The notes under the pieces: model-generated
Databases searched by the model: none
What the model was told of the DNA's origin: nothing
What the model saw: only the letters and a program-made list of their open reading frames with translations
Program-made: the position numbers and the translations under genes
Shown here: positions 12,015 through 27,800 of the stretch, piece after piece
Layout: each line of letters opens with the position of its first letter
Position numbering within the stretch: position 1 is the stretch's first letter
Assembly: GCF_000237925.1 (NCBI RefSeq)
Contig: NC_031496.1
Coordinates: 31,352,539 to 31,416,538, forward strand
Length of the DNA: 64,000 bases
DNA from: Schistosoma mansoni
Lineage: Eukaryota > Platyhelminthes > Trematoda > Strigeidida > Schistosomatidae
Direction of reading: 5' to 3'

Positions 12015-12372
12015 TTCCCAAAACCTCATATCTGACGCTTAACGAGAGACTGGTCAAATAAAACCTATTTCCCATGTCATGTAGAAGGACCAGAGGTGAC
12101 TTGTTCAAAATTTTTAGATTACTTAGTGATAGTTCTTTATCCGACATGCCCTCATTTTGTCACCTTCTAAATAAGGGAATTTCCAAAGACATTCTAAAAG
12201 TGTTTACAAATCCAGAAAAAAATTACTTATCAGCTTACTACTGACTTTCTCATCGAATCATCAACGAATGGAACTCGTTACTCCAGCACGTCATTGAAGC
12301 CCCATCTATTGATGCATTCAAGAGGAAGTAAGATCAGCAGAAAGACCTTCATTACCAAAACTAGCGCAAGTC
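12015..12372 (+). pseudogene. C-terminal fragment of a CR1/Jockey-like LINE reverse transcriptase
   Basis: Codes for the conserved C-terminal tail of CR1/Jockey reverse transcriptases: RRTRGDLFKIFRLL, then ..YLSAYY..HRIINEWNSLL and APSIDAFKRK. A related but distinct tail lies on the minus strand at about 54145-54400. 5' truncated; lies just upstream of WDR27. Confidence 0.65.
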
Positions 12373-12473
12373 ACCTAGTCTCCTGTTCTTTCTAAAGTGA
12401 AACTAATATTGAATATCGCATTGTTTGTCTTAGCGACTGTTGACTGTGTCATTTTGAAACTCATCACATTGTA

Positions 12474-15400
12474 ATGTCAATTCTTCAGTCTCCGTGTTTA
12501 GATTTTTTCGCTGCTGGCGGACTCTGTCTTGTTGATATCCTGGAGAACGTCGCATGTTATACGTCAACAACGGCCCCTGATAAGGTTTATACTAGTTTTA
12601 TTTGTGACCTGCCATCAGTGAGTTTGCTTAACACCGACATTACTATAATTTAATAAGTTTCATTCTGTTTACAAATCTATTTCTTCCATAATTTTTCTAA
12701 AACTTCAAGTGATCTGTTCTGATGTAGTTATTGTTCTTGCAAATGCTGAAGCAATAGAAATTCTCCAGTTCTCACACATGTCTTTAAAGTATCCGAAAAG
12801 GACGTCAGTTTTGAAATTATCCTCTTCTAAACAGTTTTGTAGAAAGTTCATTGAGTATGTGTCACGAAGCCCTCCTGTTCTACGAATCAACCCATCTTTC
12901 TCTTGCGTTGTTATTGGTGATGAAAAGCACTTAAAAGCATGGCATCTCAAGGTTTCTTGTTCTTCTGAATAATCTTTCCAGGAAACTCAAAATATTGTGG
13001 TCTCAATGGGATTGCAATCAACCAATATTAAAGACATTAATTTTCATAACTCTGTTCCACAATATGCTTTCGTACTTATTGACGACCTATCGTGTAGAAT
13101 TTGGGATATACAAGCTTGCAAATTAATACATTCTATAAGTCCTCAAAAAATTACTGCATTTAGTCCAAGTTTGATCAATGGTTGTATTCCATTAGGCACA
13201 AAAGATGGTCAGGTAGGACTCTTTCATTCATAAATGAAAACTTAGATCTTATCTTTCTGCCCTCATTCTTTCCAATGCATTCAGTTGTGTGCACTTCCTG
13301 AATCAGCAGTCAATAGTGATGTTAGCCACCGAAAGACTAGTCCGATCATCCACCCAAGTAATGCTAAATTTCATGCTTTTTGTTTGTTTTAGCAAGTGAG
13401 AGGCCTTCATGGTCAAAAAATGCAGCCTTCAATCCATCCATTTCTATGGAGTTCTCAAATGAAATAGTTGCATTCACAACAGTGGACTTAATATCTCTTC
13501 ATTCCGACAATGATGTACCGAGGTACGCTTGACATTTTGACGCTTTTTGTAACACTTATTTTACAGATAACACCTTTTCAAAGAAGTTATTCCTAACTCC
13601 ATATAAATTCATACGTTCATGGATGTCTATTTTGAGCCTACCCTTATCCCCATTCATCTCAACAGCAGTGTAATTTTCTCCTGTGATATTCATGTAAATA
13701 ATGTCGGTTGGTTACTGAACCTAGGGTATTCTTAATGACTCAGGCAGACAAGCTACTTCTTCAGATATTATTAGCATTTTAAAATACATATTTGTATGTA
13801 TCTGTAGTCGAAAATAATGCTGATTCGCACCGACGATCTCAGTTTGGACCCTCAATGACTTAGCCAACTCTCCACAATTACATTCATCATGTTTTAAATT
13901 CAAGTTGGAAATGCTGTATTTTCTAGTACTATGCCACGGCCACATGGGTTATTCTAGCTTTTGGAGATACTAATTAATTTGTTCTTCAGCCACGTTTTGA
14001 CTTTATCAATCATTCGCCTAAAACTTTGAGTGCTTTTATTTAAGCTTATGCGTCTATCACTTACTCCACTCACCACATACCCTTAGTTTATTTTTGTCTG
14101 GTTATAAATAGTGGGTCATGTTATATCAAAGTGAGATGGTATTCTTGCTTTCTTTACGTCGCTTCGCATTTCTACCTCTCACCTTAATGTCTGTCCGAGT
14201 AATCGAATACATTAAATAAACTCATTCAACTCAATCCGTGTTTGGTTTCTAATTACCCCCGTCGCTCAAACGAAGTTAACCGAAGTGTAGTATACAACAA
14301 TAAACGGAATATTTATGTTCATAGCATACTCGTTCATTCAAATTTCAGTCAGATCAAATGTTCACTAAACTGTTAAAGCTTCATGATGTTTGACATCATT
14401 ATTGCAAGAATACAGGAGCTTCTTGAAATTCGGCCAAAGTATTGACTTAACTGGTTATGACTAACTGATCGCTAAATATATTTCAAGTTACATAAGGATC
14501 TGTAGTCAGTTTGGATTCCCGACTAATAAAATATTTAAGATCTGAATACCATTTCAAGTATATGATTCAACATTATATTTTTTCTTTAGGTAAACCTATT
14601 GATCGTTAACGGAAAATTTTTTAATCATAACAGTGTAATGTAGTGTGGGTGTTTGCTTAATTTTCTGAATTACCACCGTATGATCACCAAAAACCGACCA
14701 AAACCAAATTGTGTTCATTGCCAAAAGTGTTTTGTATAGTTTTGAATCGATTTTTATAATCTACTCATTATTGATCATTTATTCTTCACTTCTTTCTGAT
14801 ATAATAGTATCTCCAATTTATCAATTACCAAATAATTTTCTTTTTCTAAGGAAATCTGAACCCGGGTCCAGTTTATCAATCATCCTGTCACGCGCTAGAT
14901 TATACGTACTGGATTTGTCCACTCATAATGTTATGGCTAGCTGGAGTTGGATGGATCTTAAGCTTTCTAACTGGAACTACATATATAATGCAGAAATTAC
15001 TAGCACTTCAGTAAGTAAGTTATAAAAAGTGCCTAATTTCGAAAGTGAAACCATGTCATCCAATTGCCTAGCAGCTTTTGCCTATCCACTCTAGGTATGT
15101 TAAGAAAATAAGATTTAAAACCTATGAACCATATTTTGTGTATTTCAAAAATCTGGAGAGTAGGATACTGCACTATCATTACACTTTAGTTCTATTTCTC
15201 GAGCCCCATTATTTGTTAGTGATGCAGTCTTCGAAAAATAGTGTCTGGCGAAACTGGGTATTATGTCAAATTACCACACTTCTCGTCAGTACATTCAGGA
15301 AAAATAATCATGTGAGGGTCAGGAAAGTTAAATTATTAGGAGAGATGACAATCACGAACTGAACTTGAGAAGTGTAGTTCAAAATAAATAAAGAAAACTA

Positions 15401-18400
15401 TAGATGAGGAAGTGTGTATTTTAACATTTAACAAAGGATAGAAAATGAAACATGTATTCTAAGGTAACGTGTTATAATTGTGGTTTTTTTTATATAAACG
15501 ACCCAGCTATTCCTATTGCTTAGTATTCTTATACGATGACACTCGACAAGACCCCAAAATCAGAACACGTTGAACAGGAATGAAATTGTATTCAANNNNN
15601 NNNNNNNNNNNNNNNNNNNNNNNNNNNNNNNNNNNNNNNNNNNNNNNNNNNNNNNNNNNNNNNNNNNNNNNNNNNNNNNNNNNNNNNNNNNNNNNNNNNN
15701 NNNNNNNNNNNNNNNNNNNNNNNNNNNNNNNNNNNNNNNNNNNNNNNNNNNNNNNNNNNNNNNNNNNNNNNNNNNNNNNNNNNNNNNNNNNNNNNAGGCT
15801 AGTCACGTGCTCTTGATCTGATTGTGTTGAAGTCCTTTAGAACAGACACTGGAAGGGTATCTAGTGTAAACATCCGTCTAAGGTAAATTAACATCCCATT
15901 AGTGTAGACAGGAAAATTCAGCGTTATAACATCAAATACAACGTTCATTACGTCAGATTTCATATGGTCCAATTAGTATAATTGCACTTGATACAGTAGT
16001 GAATTAAAACACAGGTGAGAACAACAAAATTACAGAGCTACTTAGTAAAATGTAAAAACCATACTCCAATACTTCATTTTCAAAATGTCCATTAATTGTT
16101 TCATACTCCATTGTTCTTTCATTTCCATCCCAATTACTTTCTGTTCCTGTTCTTTCCTCCTCGATCTTCTCAACCTTCTGCTGCCTGGCATTCTATTCCC
16201 AATTGGCGTTATATATTACTTATGTCGACATAAGTAGCGCACATCACAATACTACACTAACTAATAAAGTTCAGTTACGTCTAGCGTGAGATAAGTGTCA
16301 TCAATAACCATGAATGATGATCATTCACTATTTTACAAATTGGCTAGTATTATAAATGTAGATTATTGGATACTAATTGAGTAGTCTAAATGTAACCTTC
16401 TAGCCACTGGGCCTGAAAATATTGATTCAATATCTAATGGGGTCGTTGGTACCCACTGATATGGGTCCCACAATAGGACGAACTAGTTGTCTAGTAACTG
16501 TTGGTTCTGAATGGCTGTTTAGCAAAACCTAGTCCATAATATTAACTTCAGTTTGTGTTTATATTGCTAAAACATATTCCATAAACAATTTTTTTTCCTC
16601 CCGGAGGTGTTTTTATATACATCACTATTTACAGATATGATTTGTTAACGAATTCCGTGTTGAATACTTGCAACAAACAACAACTCTTTCAAAATAATGA
16701 CAGTAACAGAAATAAAAGTCAATTTTCGACATTAAATAAAACATCATTAGACAAACCAGTCACATTTGGACATAAAATCAAATCTTCTGGTTATGCGAAA
16801 CAAGAACCAATGTAAGTCTTATTATCGCTCGTAATATTTCTTATAGTGGCCATTCAGAAATAAAATAGGACTAGGTGTATATTTGTATTGGTCCAAAACT
16901 ATCACACTTTATATGAGCACACTAACCAAATGAAAAATAGTCAAGTAGAAGTAACAATACCCATAATACTAGCTAGCTAAATATACGGTTTGAAAAGAAC
17001 AACTCAAATTAAGGGATAAAAGGTATGAAATCACACTAAAACTCACAATTTAAAAATAGATAAAACACAATACATTTGCCCATTGCAATTAATTTCGAGA
17101 CAATCTGGAAGTTTTTTTCTTTTGACACAACTCAGTTCAACAGTCAGTGACTTAGTCGAATGGTACCAGGTAATGGTTTAACCACCCTGACCATTCTTCC
17201 AACATACTTCCTTATAAATGGTCATATCACGTCTATATCTCCTGACGATTGATATTGGGGACCTATTTTTTATGAAAGAGATGAGTGTTAGGAGTGAGTT
17301 AAGAGTGAGGTCATGTACTAATCCATTATGATATCCCCTGCTTTGTGTAAAATCCGCTATTATTGATTTGATGTTTGTTTGTAGAAAATCAGTGCAAAAG
17401 ACTACATAATTAAGTGTATTTGCTTGTTGGGAAGACCCAGAAAATTCCTTGAGAAAAGCCGAAAGGAACTTGGAAAACGCCGGAAAGTTTTTATTTGACC
17501 AGCATTAGGAAGAAGTTTCTCAAGAACATCTAGGAAGTAATGCGTCACGTATCACATTTCTGATTGGATGATTACCTGTCCTGCTACTATGTTTGGCAGG
17601 GTTTCAGAACCTTTTAGAGGCCCAAGGTCATCTGAAATGCTATAAATACCCTCAGTTCTCTGTACATAAACTAACCTTGGAGTAAAGAGTTCTTTCCATA
17701 ATACACACCTTTTCTTTCATGTTCAAATTGTCGTGTCAATTTAGCCTGAGGTTATAAGAAGAGCTTAAGAAACCGATTCAAGCATTCCCTCAGAAGATTT
17801 ATCATGTTTATCACCGAGAGTTTTGTATTTCGATGGTGAAATAAATCTTTATCTACCATCAGTCAGTCACAACGTAGAACTTCGTACGTACGTACATCAG
17901 TTCGAGTTGCAATACCACATTAGCACAGAGATGCAGTTGTCCATTCAAATCCCATAGTGGTAGAGGTAATTAGAGTATAAGCAGTAATCCGAAATACTAG
18001 GGTTTGAAGATGTTATTCAAGGAGTATAATCCAGTGAAATAAATCTGGAAAGAGAAAAAAGATAGAGACATGAAGAATTCAGAAGATTATAATTTGGTAG
18101 AACACAAAGAGTGGATGCACCTTCGCCATTGCAAACGATTTTGAGGCATGTCTTTCAAGGTCTCTAACCATCGGTTACTATCCTCTCTTGGATTCTTATC
18201 AGGTAGTCTACACCTACCAACATGGCTCAGTCCAATTGTCAGTGACTTCACGGATTTGTGCCACGTTTTGGTCTGGCCGCCCCTAGCTTTCTTCCAACCT
18301 ACTCCCACACCATGAAACATTGCACGTCGTGGCAGTCGCTGGTTGGGCATACGTAACACATGTCCCAGCCATCTCAACTGATGAAGTATTTATCTTACAT

Positions 18401-21400
18401 GCTTACATCGAGCTATAATCAGTATCTGTTTATATCATTTCGTTATCATTTCCCAACAAAAAAAGTAAAAATGACAATAATACACAAAGCTTTCTCACTA
18501 TGAGAAATACAAATAATCAGTTTGTCGATTTTTCACAAACACTGTAGGTATCTTAATGGTTTTAACTGATCGTGTTTTATGTCACCCAACGTCTCTAACT
18601 ACTGATTACAATAATCACGTGCACCTCAAACTAGTAGTTTGCATCTACGAACAGTGCTGAATCTAACGGTTATTAACATCATGAACTGTGGTCACGTTTT
18701 GGATTGAGCCACTCCTAGCTTTCTTCCAACCTACTTCTACACTTACATATATTACGCATCGAAGTAGGGAATATTTGAAAATTTCAGCTGCAAATTATAG
18801 ACTCAAGTTAGATTTGACTTCTGTCCCTTTTTATGAATTATAACTAAGATTGTTTACTTGAACTTTTCTACATACGGCAATAATTCCTCTTGAACAGTTT
18901 TCGTAAAGATTGAGTATTTCAATATAAATATTCATTTAAATACTGAACAATTAAAAGATTATAGAGATCTAACAGTAAAAACTTCTTCTTTTAGGCGTAA
19001 AATGTTTCATCCTTCGATTTATGGACGTCCAAAACAAAGAAATACTATAAAGTTAGGAAATGAAGGGAAGCTTGCGTAGGTTTCCTCCTTTTTTCAGTCC
19101 TCTGTTACTAGTCATTAATATGAACTTATAAGTTTGTTTTTCTTTTTTAAATGAATTTCAATACAAAAGAATTAATCTATAGAAAGAAATCGATATTACT
19201 CATCACCACCTTCTCATGTGTCTTGATTGTTGTAGTGAATACATTCTGGATAAAATCTATTCAATAACAATACCTCGCAAGTTGGCAAACTATTAAAAAC
19301 TAGTCAGAACTGAACATCTATTCAGAAGGGGTTTTGTGGAGATTTCAGTATTTTTCATAGTTGAAATCATGAGTTAATTGAAGCTAGACCACCAGAGAAA
19401 ACCTGAAAGCACTGGACGGCCGTTTCGTCCTATTATGGGACTCCTCAGTGGCAGTGCGCATCCATGATCCCACACTCGCGAGATTCGAACCCAATTGACT
19501 CATGATTTCAACTATAAAAAATACTGAAATCTCCACAAAACCCCTTCTTATTATGATCATATGCTCACTAGTGACTGACTTCAAGAGATATTTCCTTGAG
19601 TTCTAGTAGGAAGCAGTGACCAGTGGAATTCAACCACGACTGTTGTGAGATAACAACTCACTGAAGACAATTGATGAACGGTTGCTCAAACATCGTGGAT
19701 TGGTTGGAGTTAGACATTAACACAGTTGGATGCCGGCTCAGTGGTCTATCGGTCAAGTGCTCTGGAGCGAGACCGTATGGTCCTGTGTTCGAATCTCGCG
19801 AGTGCGGGTTCGTGTATGCGCACTGCCACTGAGGAGTCCCATAATAGGACGAAACGGCTGTTCAATGCTTCCAGGTTTTCCCTGGTGGTCTAGCTTCAAT
19901 CGACTTATGATTTCAACTATGAACATCTATTTTTATAGTTTAGATTATTTGGAAGCCCATGCACAAACTCAATACATAATTGAGCCAGAAACGTCTAGAT
20001 TCTCTAAAGAACAAGATACTAATCACCATTTGTACTGAAACCCAAAGTTTAACTACAGGCACTTTGGAACATAAAGTCACTACAATCCAATATTATCAGT
20101 AGATAATAATCATAATTCCAGCTTAGTTAGCTTCATAAACTATGACTTAAAATTATTAAGCCAGTATTACCAAGTGACTCCGCGTCTTCAAATGATATTA
20201 CTGTTATATCCCAGAATCGTTACTGATATGACTGGTAAATTGAGTTTGTTGGCATTGTTGTAACTGGGTAGCGAACTGTTATATATGATGAGTTGTCGCT
20301 GTTATGTACGCATCGACTCTATTGAGTCCCTATCCTTACTGCTTTTACTTAACAATCGGAAACCACTCCAATCCCTCGATCTTGCCGCTTATACTGGGAA
20401 ACGGAGACCATTACGATTCCTACAACGCAAAGCGAGGTCATGAAAAACTGGTACAATGAAGGTTGGTTGACTCCTTAAAACCACGTCTCCAAACAAGTCC
20501 TAAAATAATATCCGGAATTATATCATCTTTAGCCTACAATACCACTATTTATATACCAAATTTCAAGCACACTTTATGGCATCAAATGTGGGGAGAATAG
20601 GTACAGTTACCATAAAAACAAACAATAAATGTAGTTCATCTGACTCTCAATACAAGGAATAAAAGTGTCACAATGAACGAGAGTTCGCACTTGCCATATA
20701 GAACAAAGTTTATACTGAGTTGATTTTAGAAAATATTGATCTCAGAATGTTACACTGAACAAAGTTCTCACCTGTCACTCTGTCTAGATCTCCTACAAAA
20801 AATCTTGACCGACACAATGTCATCTTATTCTGTCATATCAGTTACTGTATGACAAGTATACTTTATTAGTGCTGAAATCCTCGAGGACTCTCCGTAAAAA
20901 TTTTCAGAAGCTGGGGAAAGGCTGAAAATCAGCGTTGAGTGGGATTTTCCTAGAGACCTTGTAGAAAAATAGTGGGTTAGGTGTTATGTTCTGGTTGGAT
21001 AATTATCGATCTTGTTACCAAATTCGGCATGTTTTTGGAAGCTTCCAGAACACCAAGTTTACACAAACATATACGTATCTTTGTGTTCTATACCTAACCT
21101 GACCTTGTAAACAAAACTCCCGTCCATTCTTTTGATATTTTGTCTTCTGTTTGGGTCTCGAGTGTGGGATGTTTCTTGGGGGATCAAAAAATGGTTAGAA
21201 AGTCAATATGACGCGTCCAGGTACCAGATATAATACTAGATGAACTAATTCTAAATTTCGATAATTGATCATGTCGTTAAGAATTAAGTGAACTAATCAT
21301 TAATAGAGTCAAGTTATCTGTCATTTATTGTCGGATTTAAACCACTGTTATTATTCATAAGAGTATATTACTCTGTATAGTTTACAAAGTGTACAATTTT

Positions 21401-24400
21401 TATATTTTTCTTTTATCCAAAGCAGAAAACTAACTAAATCTTATCCGAATACTGATGAACTCCCAAATGTTCTTCAAATAAGTGGATATGTTGACTCTTC
21501 TACCACACCAATCTATAAAGTTGCCTATTCACGTGAGTAATTTACTTAAAAAGTAAATGTAATTTTTAACTAATAAACACTGTCAAACGGAAAAATATTA
21601 CATGAATATTCATTTGTGCAACATTTTCAACAATAATGTGTCTAGATACATTATTACAGTACGGGGGTTTTAGAATTCAACTGTGTCAGATGTTAGGAAA
21701 AGTACCCATCGAAGATAATAGGAGGTGGTTAAGCAATATCATAGTTTAATTGAAGTTAGACTTGTACACCACTGAATCTCGGCTCAATTGTCTAGAAGTT
21801 AAGGTATTGGGGTGCGGGGCCTGTTTTTTGTTCAATTCCCGTTGAACAAGTCGTAGGTCCCCACTGCTGAAAAGACCCGTACTATGAAGAAATAGTTGTC
21901 TGGTACTTACAGGTTTTCAATAACTGTCCAACTTAGATCAGTTCCTTATCTCCATATTCATTATAACAGTTGTCGCAAATATTGAGAGAATCGACAAAAC
22001 AGGACTATTATTATCATTATCACTGTTATTATTGCAATATTAACTAACCAATTTGATTTAGTGGTTTGATAGCTAAAAGATCATGGCAAATGTTTAGTTT
22101 TAAATGTATCTATCATATGCTTGGTGCCTAATGTTCAGATTACATAGTATTAATATGATCGAGAGTTACTGTCTTTGTCTCATACTCTGAGCGGATATTC
22201 AACTTTAATTGTTGTCGTTTCTGTATTTATGAGTCCCACGTACTGCTTAAAACCGTAGCAATAAACTTGACCTATGATTGAAGACGTTGGATGATATGGC
22301 ATAAAATCAACTGCAGTGATACGGTTTTATTCACTTTCTATCTTCTTTGGAAATTCTAATATATAGTGCTATTCTATACTTCTCATTTTCTAATCTGATT
22401 TTTCTCTCTGTTAACTGTATATCTCTTGTTTAATTTTTCAATGGAGTTTGCTGGTTTAGTAGTAGCAGGTTCAAAGAAAGGGTGTGGCAGCCAAACCAAG
22501 ACCTGTTGCCAGTCCATAAAGTCAGTGACTGTTAGACTGGACCACTTTGATAGGTCCAGACCACCTAGGTAGGGTCCTCGCGATAACTGTGATCAGTGGC
22601 TAGACACAATATTTTAAACAGCTCAGAATAGATCTCAGTGGCAATGATACATTCATTCTTTGTATTAAAATATTTATGCTTTTTTATTCCCTAAACTCAT
22701 TATTCTCAAATTATATGGTCTACTTCTAATCTTTCCTACTACCTCTGATACTGTTACTTCCTCTTCTACCCTGGAATTTATCTTGATAAGTTCATATCGC
22801 TGCGCTGATATTGTGTAACAACTTTAATATCTGTGCATATACAATGTATATAACTAACTGATATCGTTTCCGGTTCCATTTCTTATTAGTTTTCTCGTTC
22901 GTTATACGGATATGTGTAGCAACCTTATTAGATAAACATTCGTGGCAGATCTTAGGTTATCTATGACTAGTCAACGTATTTCGCTTTGATTAATTACTTC
23001 CATCTAGAAGAATTAGATGATTGTTGATTAGTGTTACTCTAATTTTCGTGTGGAATCAATTTCGTCATCGTAAATATGTGTGGTGTGACCCTTCTTTCGC
23101 TAAAGTTAGCATTTTTCTAGCGTGGTTCGCTTCTACAAGATAAAGTTGCTGACCCCATACCCAAACCTTTACGAGGTCTTGGGACCGGTAGTAACCTGAG
23201 AAGCGCTGCAGGTGATTTTTTCCCTAACATACTCTTTAACTATATAGAATAGATGAAATCTAGCTAGCAGTGAAATCCATATTTGGACTAGTCAGTTGGA
23301 TTTTCCTCCAGGACATTTGAATTGGACGTTACTGGGTTGCGTCCCGGAAAGAACATCGATTCTAGGTTGCAGGCACATGCAGCTGACATGTCACTAATAA
23401 GAACCCCGTCTTGGAATCCACTGCTAACTTCATTCCTTCTATTTTTTACAAACTTATGTCAATGACTTTATCGAAACAATCCAAACAGGATGTATGTATG
23501 CCAAACAAGACTGATCAAATTCTAGTCGAAATATCAACATTGAGATAACCCAAACCATTAAAAATTAAATTTGTACTCTTCAAATTTTATCAATTTACAA
23601 TTCAAAATGATGGAACATTTCGATCTTTCTCCTCTCATTTCCTTAATGTTAAAGCTAATGGCAATAGCTTGGCATCATGTTTGGGTAATGGAATTTGTCT
23701 GATTACTCAACGTGATCAAAACACTTTGGAAGAAAAACGAAAGAAGTTATTTTCTTCAGCTGAAGCATTACGTGGTCATTTAGGTCCTATTCTCTGGGCT
23801 TCTTGGTCGACGGATAGTTGTTTGTTGTTAACTTGTTCATCGGATCGAACTGCACGTATATGGAGAATAGATGTAAAAGGATTTAATAAAAATGTGACTA
23901 CTAAAATTGGATCAGTAACTCAACTTATATTCGATTCAATACACAAAGGAGCTACAAATGATTATGGAGAAAAAGTTAACCTGAAGGTGTGTTCATTTTT
24001 ATTTTTTCTAACTGAAAATTTGCTACAAAACCACAAAATATTTTTTTAAGAATATTCAAATATTTTATATATTGATTTATATATGGTAGGTTAACTTAAC
24101 AATGGCTCATCCCAAAAATGGGTACAAAGTTCATTATGTAGTTGATGTTATAGACTGACTTTATCTAAGCAGCCGCTGAAAACTAAGAATCACTAAACAA
24201 CTGATTCACCCTCGTATATTAATCATTACAGTACTCATCTACCATTCCATATGAGGTTGATCACAGGACCTTCAGGTTCGGGCAAGCGCTTAGACTTTAG
24301 ATCACTGAGCCGTCATCTCATAGTTCACATTCCCAACTTTAATCTAGTATTGACGTTACGTGACTATCATCCATTTTTATCAGTGATATCTGTTGCTGAA

Positions 24401-27400
24401 TATAACTGATTTCTACTGATTATCGCTTCTCACTATAACTCTGGGAACTGCCTCTCTCTCTAAAGATAAGATGAAACACCCGTCCAATATTTCTTGATTT
24501 TTATGTCAATCCGTGATGTAAAGTATAACACCTAATGTTTCCTAATATCTTTATGGTTTCTCCAACTTGTAAGTTTTTAGAGAAAAATTATTTATTTATT
24601 TAAACACATAAATATTGGTACAAGGAAGCACCAGGTACATATGCGCCGCACAAATCTCATTCGATGTGTGTTAGGGCTGTGATACTGCCCGGGTGCACAA
24701 ACCAAAGCAGGTGGTTTCCTTAGGGGGCCACACCCGGATCCTTCGACCTAGAGGTCTGATCCATAAGGCAGTGGGGCATCGTGAGGAGATGCAGTTCCAT
24801 GGTAGCTGGTGACCAACGATTGATTCATACGCCATTTGTTTCCTCAGGATACTGGGGCCCATGTACACCATTGGTTTGGAATCAGGATTTTCCAACTCCC
24901 CTAGGTGAACTCGCCGTGTCCACCAACCCGGTTAAAGCATCGGACGTTCGCTTTTCGTCCTCTCAATTTCGTAAACAACAGTAATGCCACGAGAAGGCAA
25001 TGAGTAGGACTTCCATGGCAGAGGCTATATACTTGTGGCCATATGAAAGCATTTGGAGAGGGAGAGCGGACTCTCCTCACTCTCGGCCGTACCAGGGCAT
25101 TTGGAGAAAGATACGAAGTAACCTATAGACTTATGGTATTTCATTCATATATTCCTGTTTTGCTCGGTTCTTTGTTAAAATAGTAAAAGTGTACAGTGAA
25201 AAATACCTGAAAAAAAATACTATCATAATAGACAAATGAAAATATTTTTTTGCTTTAACGTTACACTACTATTATACGATTTTACGACCAGTGATCGAGA
25301 TTACACTACCACCAGATTGAATAATCAGTCGATACCCTCTATACATACGCTGGATTACGTTTCACAAGCAAATATCGTGAACTAGAAGATAGTCTAGTCA
25401 ATACTTTATTCAACCCAATTACAAACAGTTTATGCTCGATAAGTTCAGGGTAGAAAACAATAATAGAAAAGAGAATCACAGATCAAATAGTCGATTCGCT
25501 CTCAGTAACCAATCACATCTTACTTTTACCAGCCATACATCAAATATAATAGTTAACTTTTAAAAGACCTAAACAATGTTATAAATTCACATGGTATTGT
25601 TTGTTTGAATCTTCCCATCGATGTGTTAGGACTGAAAATGGTCAGTCTCTAATTGGCATATGTGCATACTGTGCGTATTAACCCTCGATATAGCCTTAAT
25701 TCACAAGCATTGTAAGAAAACTCCTGTTATACTCCAAAATCTAAATAATGAATGACTGAGCATTCAAAAACTGCCGGAAACATTTTAATCCCTCCAAGTT
25801 GGTTATATTTCTGGTCTACACCAAAAAGCTTTCCTCTTTTGAATTATCTTACTTAAACGGTAAATGAATACGTGGATTTACACTACAACTTAGTTTGACC
25901 ATTTTTTTCGCACACACACCTCACTTTTGTGCATTTCAATGGAGAGTGTCCAGATAGATGGTAGTAAGACATGTTTGACATATGTCTTAACTACCAAAGA
26001 TGATAAAATTTCACAAACAATACGTTCAGTCTGGCCAAATATCATATAAATTCTATTTACTTCACCCCATTGCACAAGCAAGTGGCTATCAAGACTTAGT
26101 AGCTGAGTGGATAACGCGATGGCGTTTGAAGCGAAAGGTACTGGGTTCGAATCCCAGAGTGAACATCAACAAATCTGAGATGCAGGTACATCCAGCTGAC
26201 CAGTCCCAAATAAGATGAAGTGGCGCGCGTCCTAGATTCCACTGCTAGCCACTATCCATCTTTGCTTACCATTCTATATACTTTTGTTTTAATTAACAAA
26301 AAGTATGATTAACCTCACTTTCTTTCTATCTATTCTAGAAGAAAACTACTTATCGTCATGTACCATTTGAAGATCATATATCTATTGGAAACTTTTATTA
26401 CATGGATTCATTTGTATATTTGGTTAGTAAAAATATTATTCGTTTATATACATATACATTATCGAATAATGAGAATATTCTTAAAAAGTAAGTTCACTTA
26501 TAATATAATATCAATCCTAAAAAATAATCCAACTATATTTATTCATTAGGGATCTGAAGGGGTTTTGTGGAGATTTTCAGTAATTTTTATATATAATTGA
26601 AATCATGAGTCAATTGAAGCTAGACCATCATGGAAAACCGGGAAGCACTGGACTAGCGTTTCGTCCTATTATGGGACTCCTCAACACTGCGCATCCACGA
26701 TACCGCACTCGCGAGATTCGAACCCAGGACCTACCAGTCTCGAGCCAGAGCTCCTAACTGATAGACCACTGAGCTTANNNNNNNNNNNNNNNNNNNNNNN
26801 NNNNNNNNNNNNNNNNNNNNNNNNNNNNNNNNNNNNNNNNNNNNNNNNNNNNNNNNNNNNNNNNNNNNNNNNNNNNNNNNNNNNNNNNNNNNNNNNNNNN
26901 NNNNNNNNNNNNNNNNNNNNNNNNNNNNNNNNNNNNNNNNNNNNNNNNNNNNNNNNNNNNNNNNNNNNNNNNNNNNNNNNNNNNNNNNNNNNNNNNNNNN
27001 NNNNNNATTACTAAATGCCAGCGCTTACCCCGAGATTTGAAGGTTCTAGGTTCAGTCCCTAGTGGGGTCTTGGATGTGTACTGTTGTGGAGCCCCATGCT
27101 AGGAAGAAACAGTTGTCCAATGCTTTCTGGTTTTCAATGGTTGTCTGAGATTTTTCCGTGATGTAAACTATGAAATAATGATAATAGTTTATAGATTATC
27201 ATTGATATTAGGTGGTTAAAGAGACAATCACTAGGACCCCTTGCTTGACCCGAGTTCCATGTTGGTTGGCAGTCTTTAAGTAATTGATGCCCCCGGTTGT
27301 ATTCAAATTCATCTTACTCAGTATCAGAGACTGAGCTACAATTGAAGACTTACATTACTGGCAAGTACCAACTAGCATGAAACTTAAGGTTTAAGTGCTT

Positions 27401-27769
27401 CGTATCAATGTTTATCGGTTATCTAATATCAAACAAAAGGCGGGGTGATTTCTCTAGCCACTTAGTCTACTGGTCACACTGCCGATTGATTGATATAATA
27501 CTACCATAATAATAAAAACTAGAAAAGGTTAAGGTCAACCGGAGGTGGAAATAAAGCTGACAAAACAACCAAGAATCTTTTGTTTTTACTCGTCACTTCC
27601 TCGACTAGCTATTACTATGATGTGACAACCTTTTCTAACTATAGTGATGATCTTAGTGAGCTGTACTGTCTGGGATACTTGTTTCTCAAGACCTCACGGT
27701 ACCGTACCAGGCAGACCAGGTAAAGGGTAGTAAAATTAATAACACTACATTTCAATTTTAGTGACGAAG

Positions 27770-27800
<31 letters not shown>

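Noticed and set aside
13721-13945. Minus-strand open stretch in a WDR27 intron
   Set aside because: No recognisable family, no supporting splice sites, and length within chance expectation for this composition.
19735-19800. tRNA gene
   Set aside because: This is the tRNA-derived head of SINE family A, repeated at several places with the same downstream hammerhead and tail.
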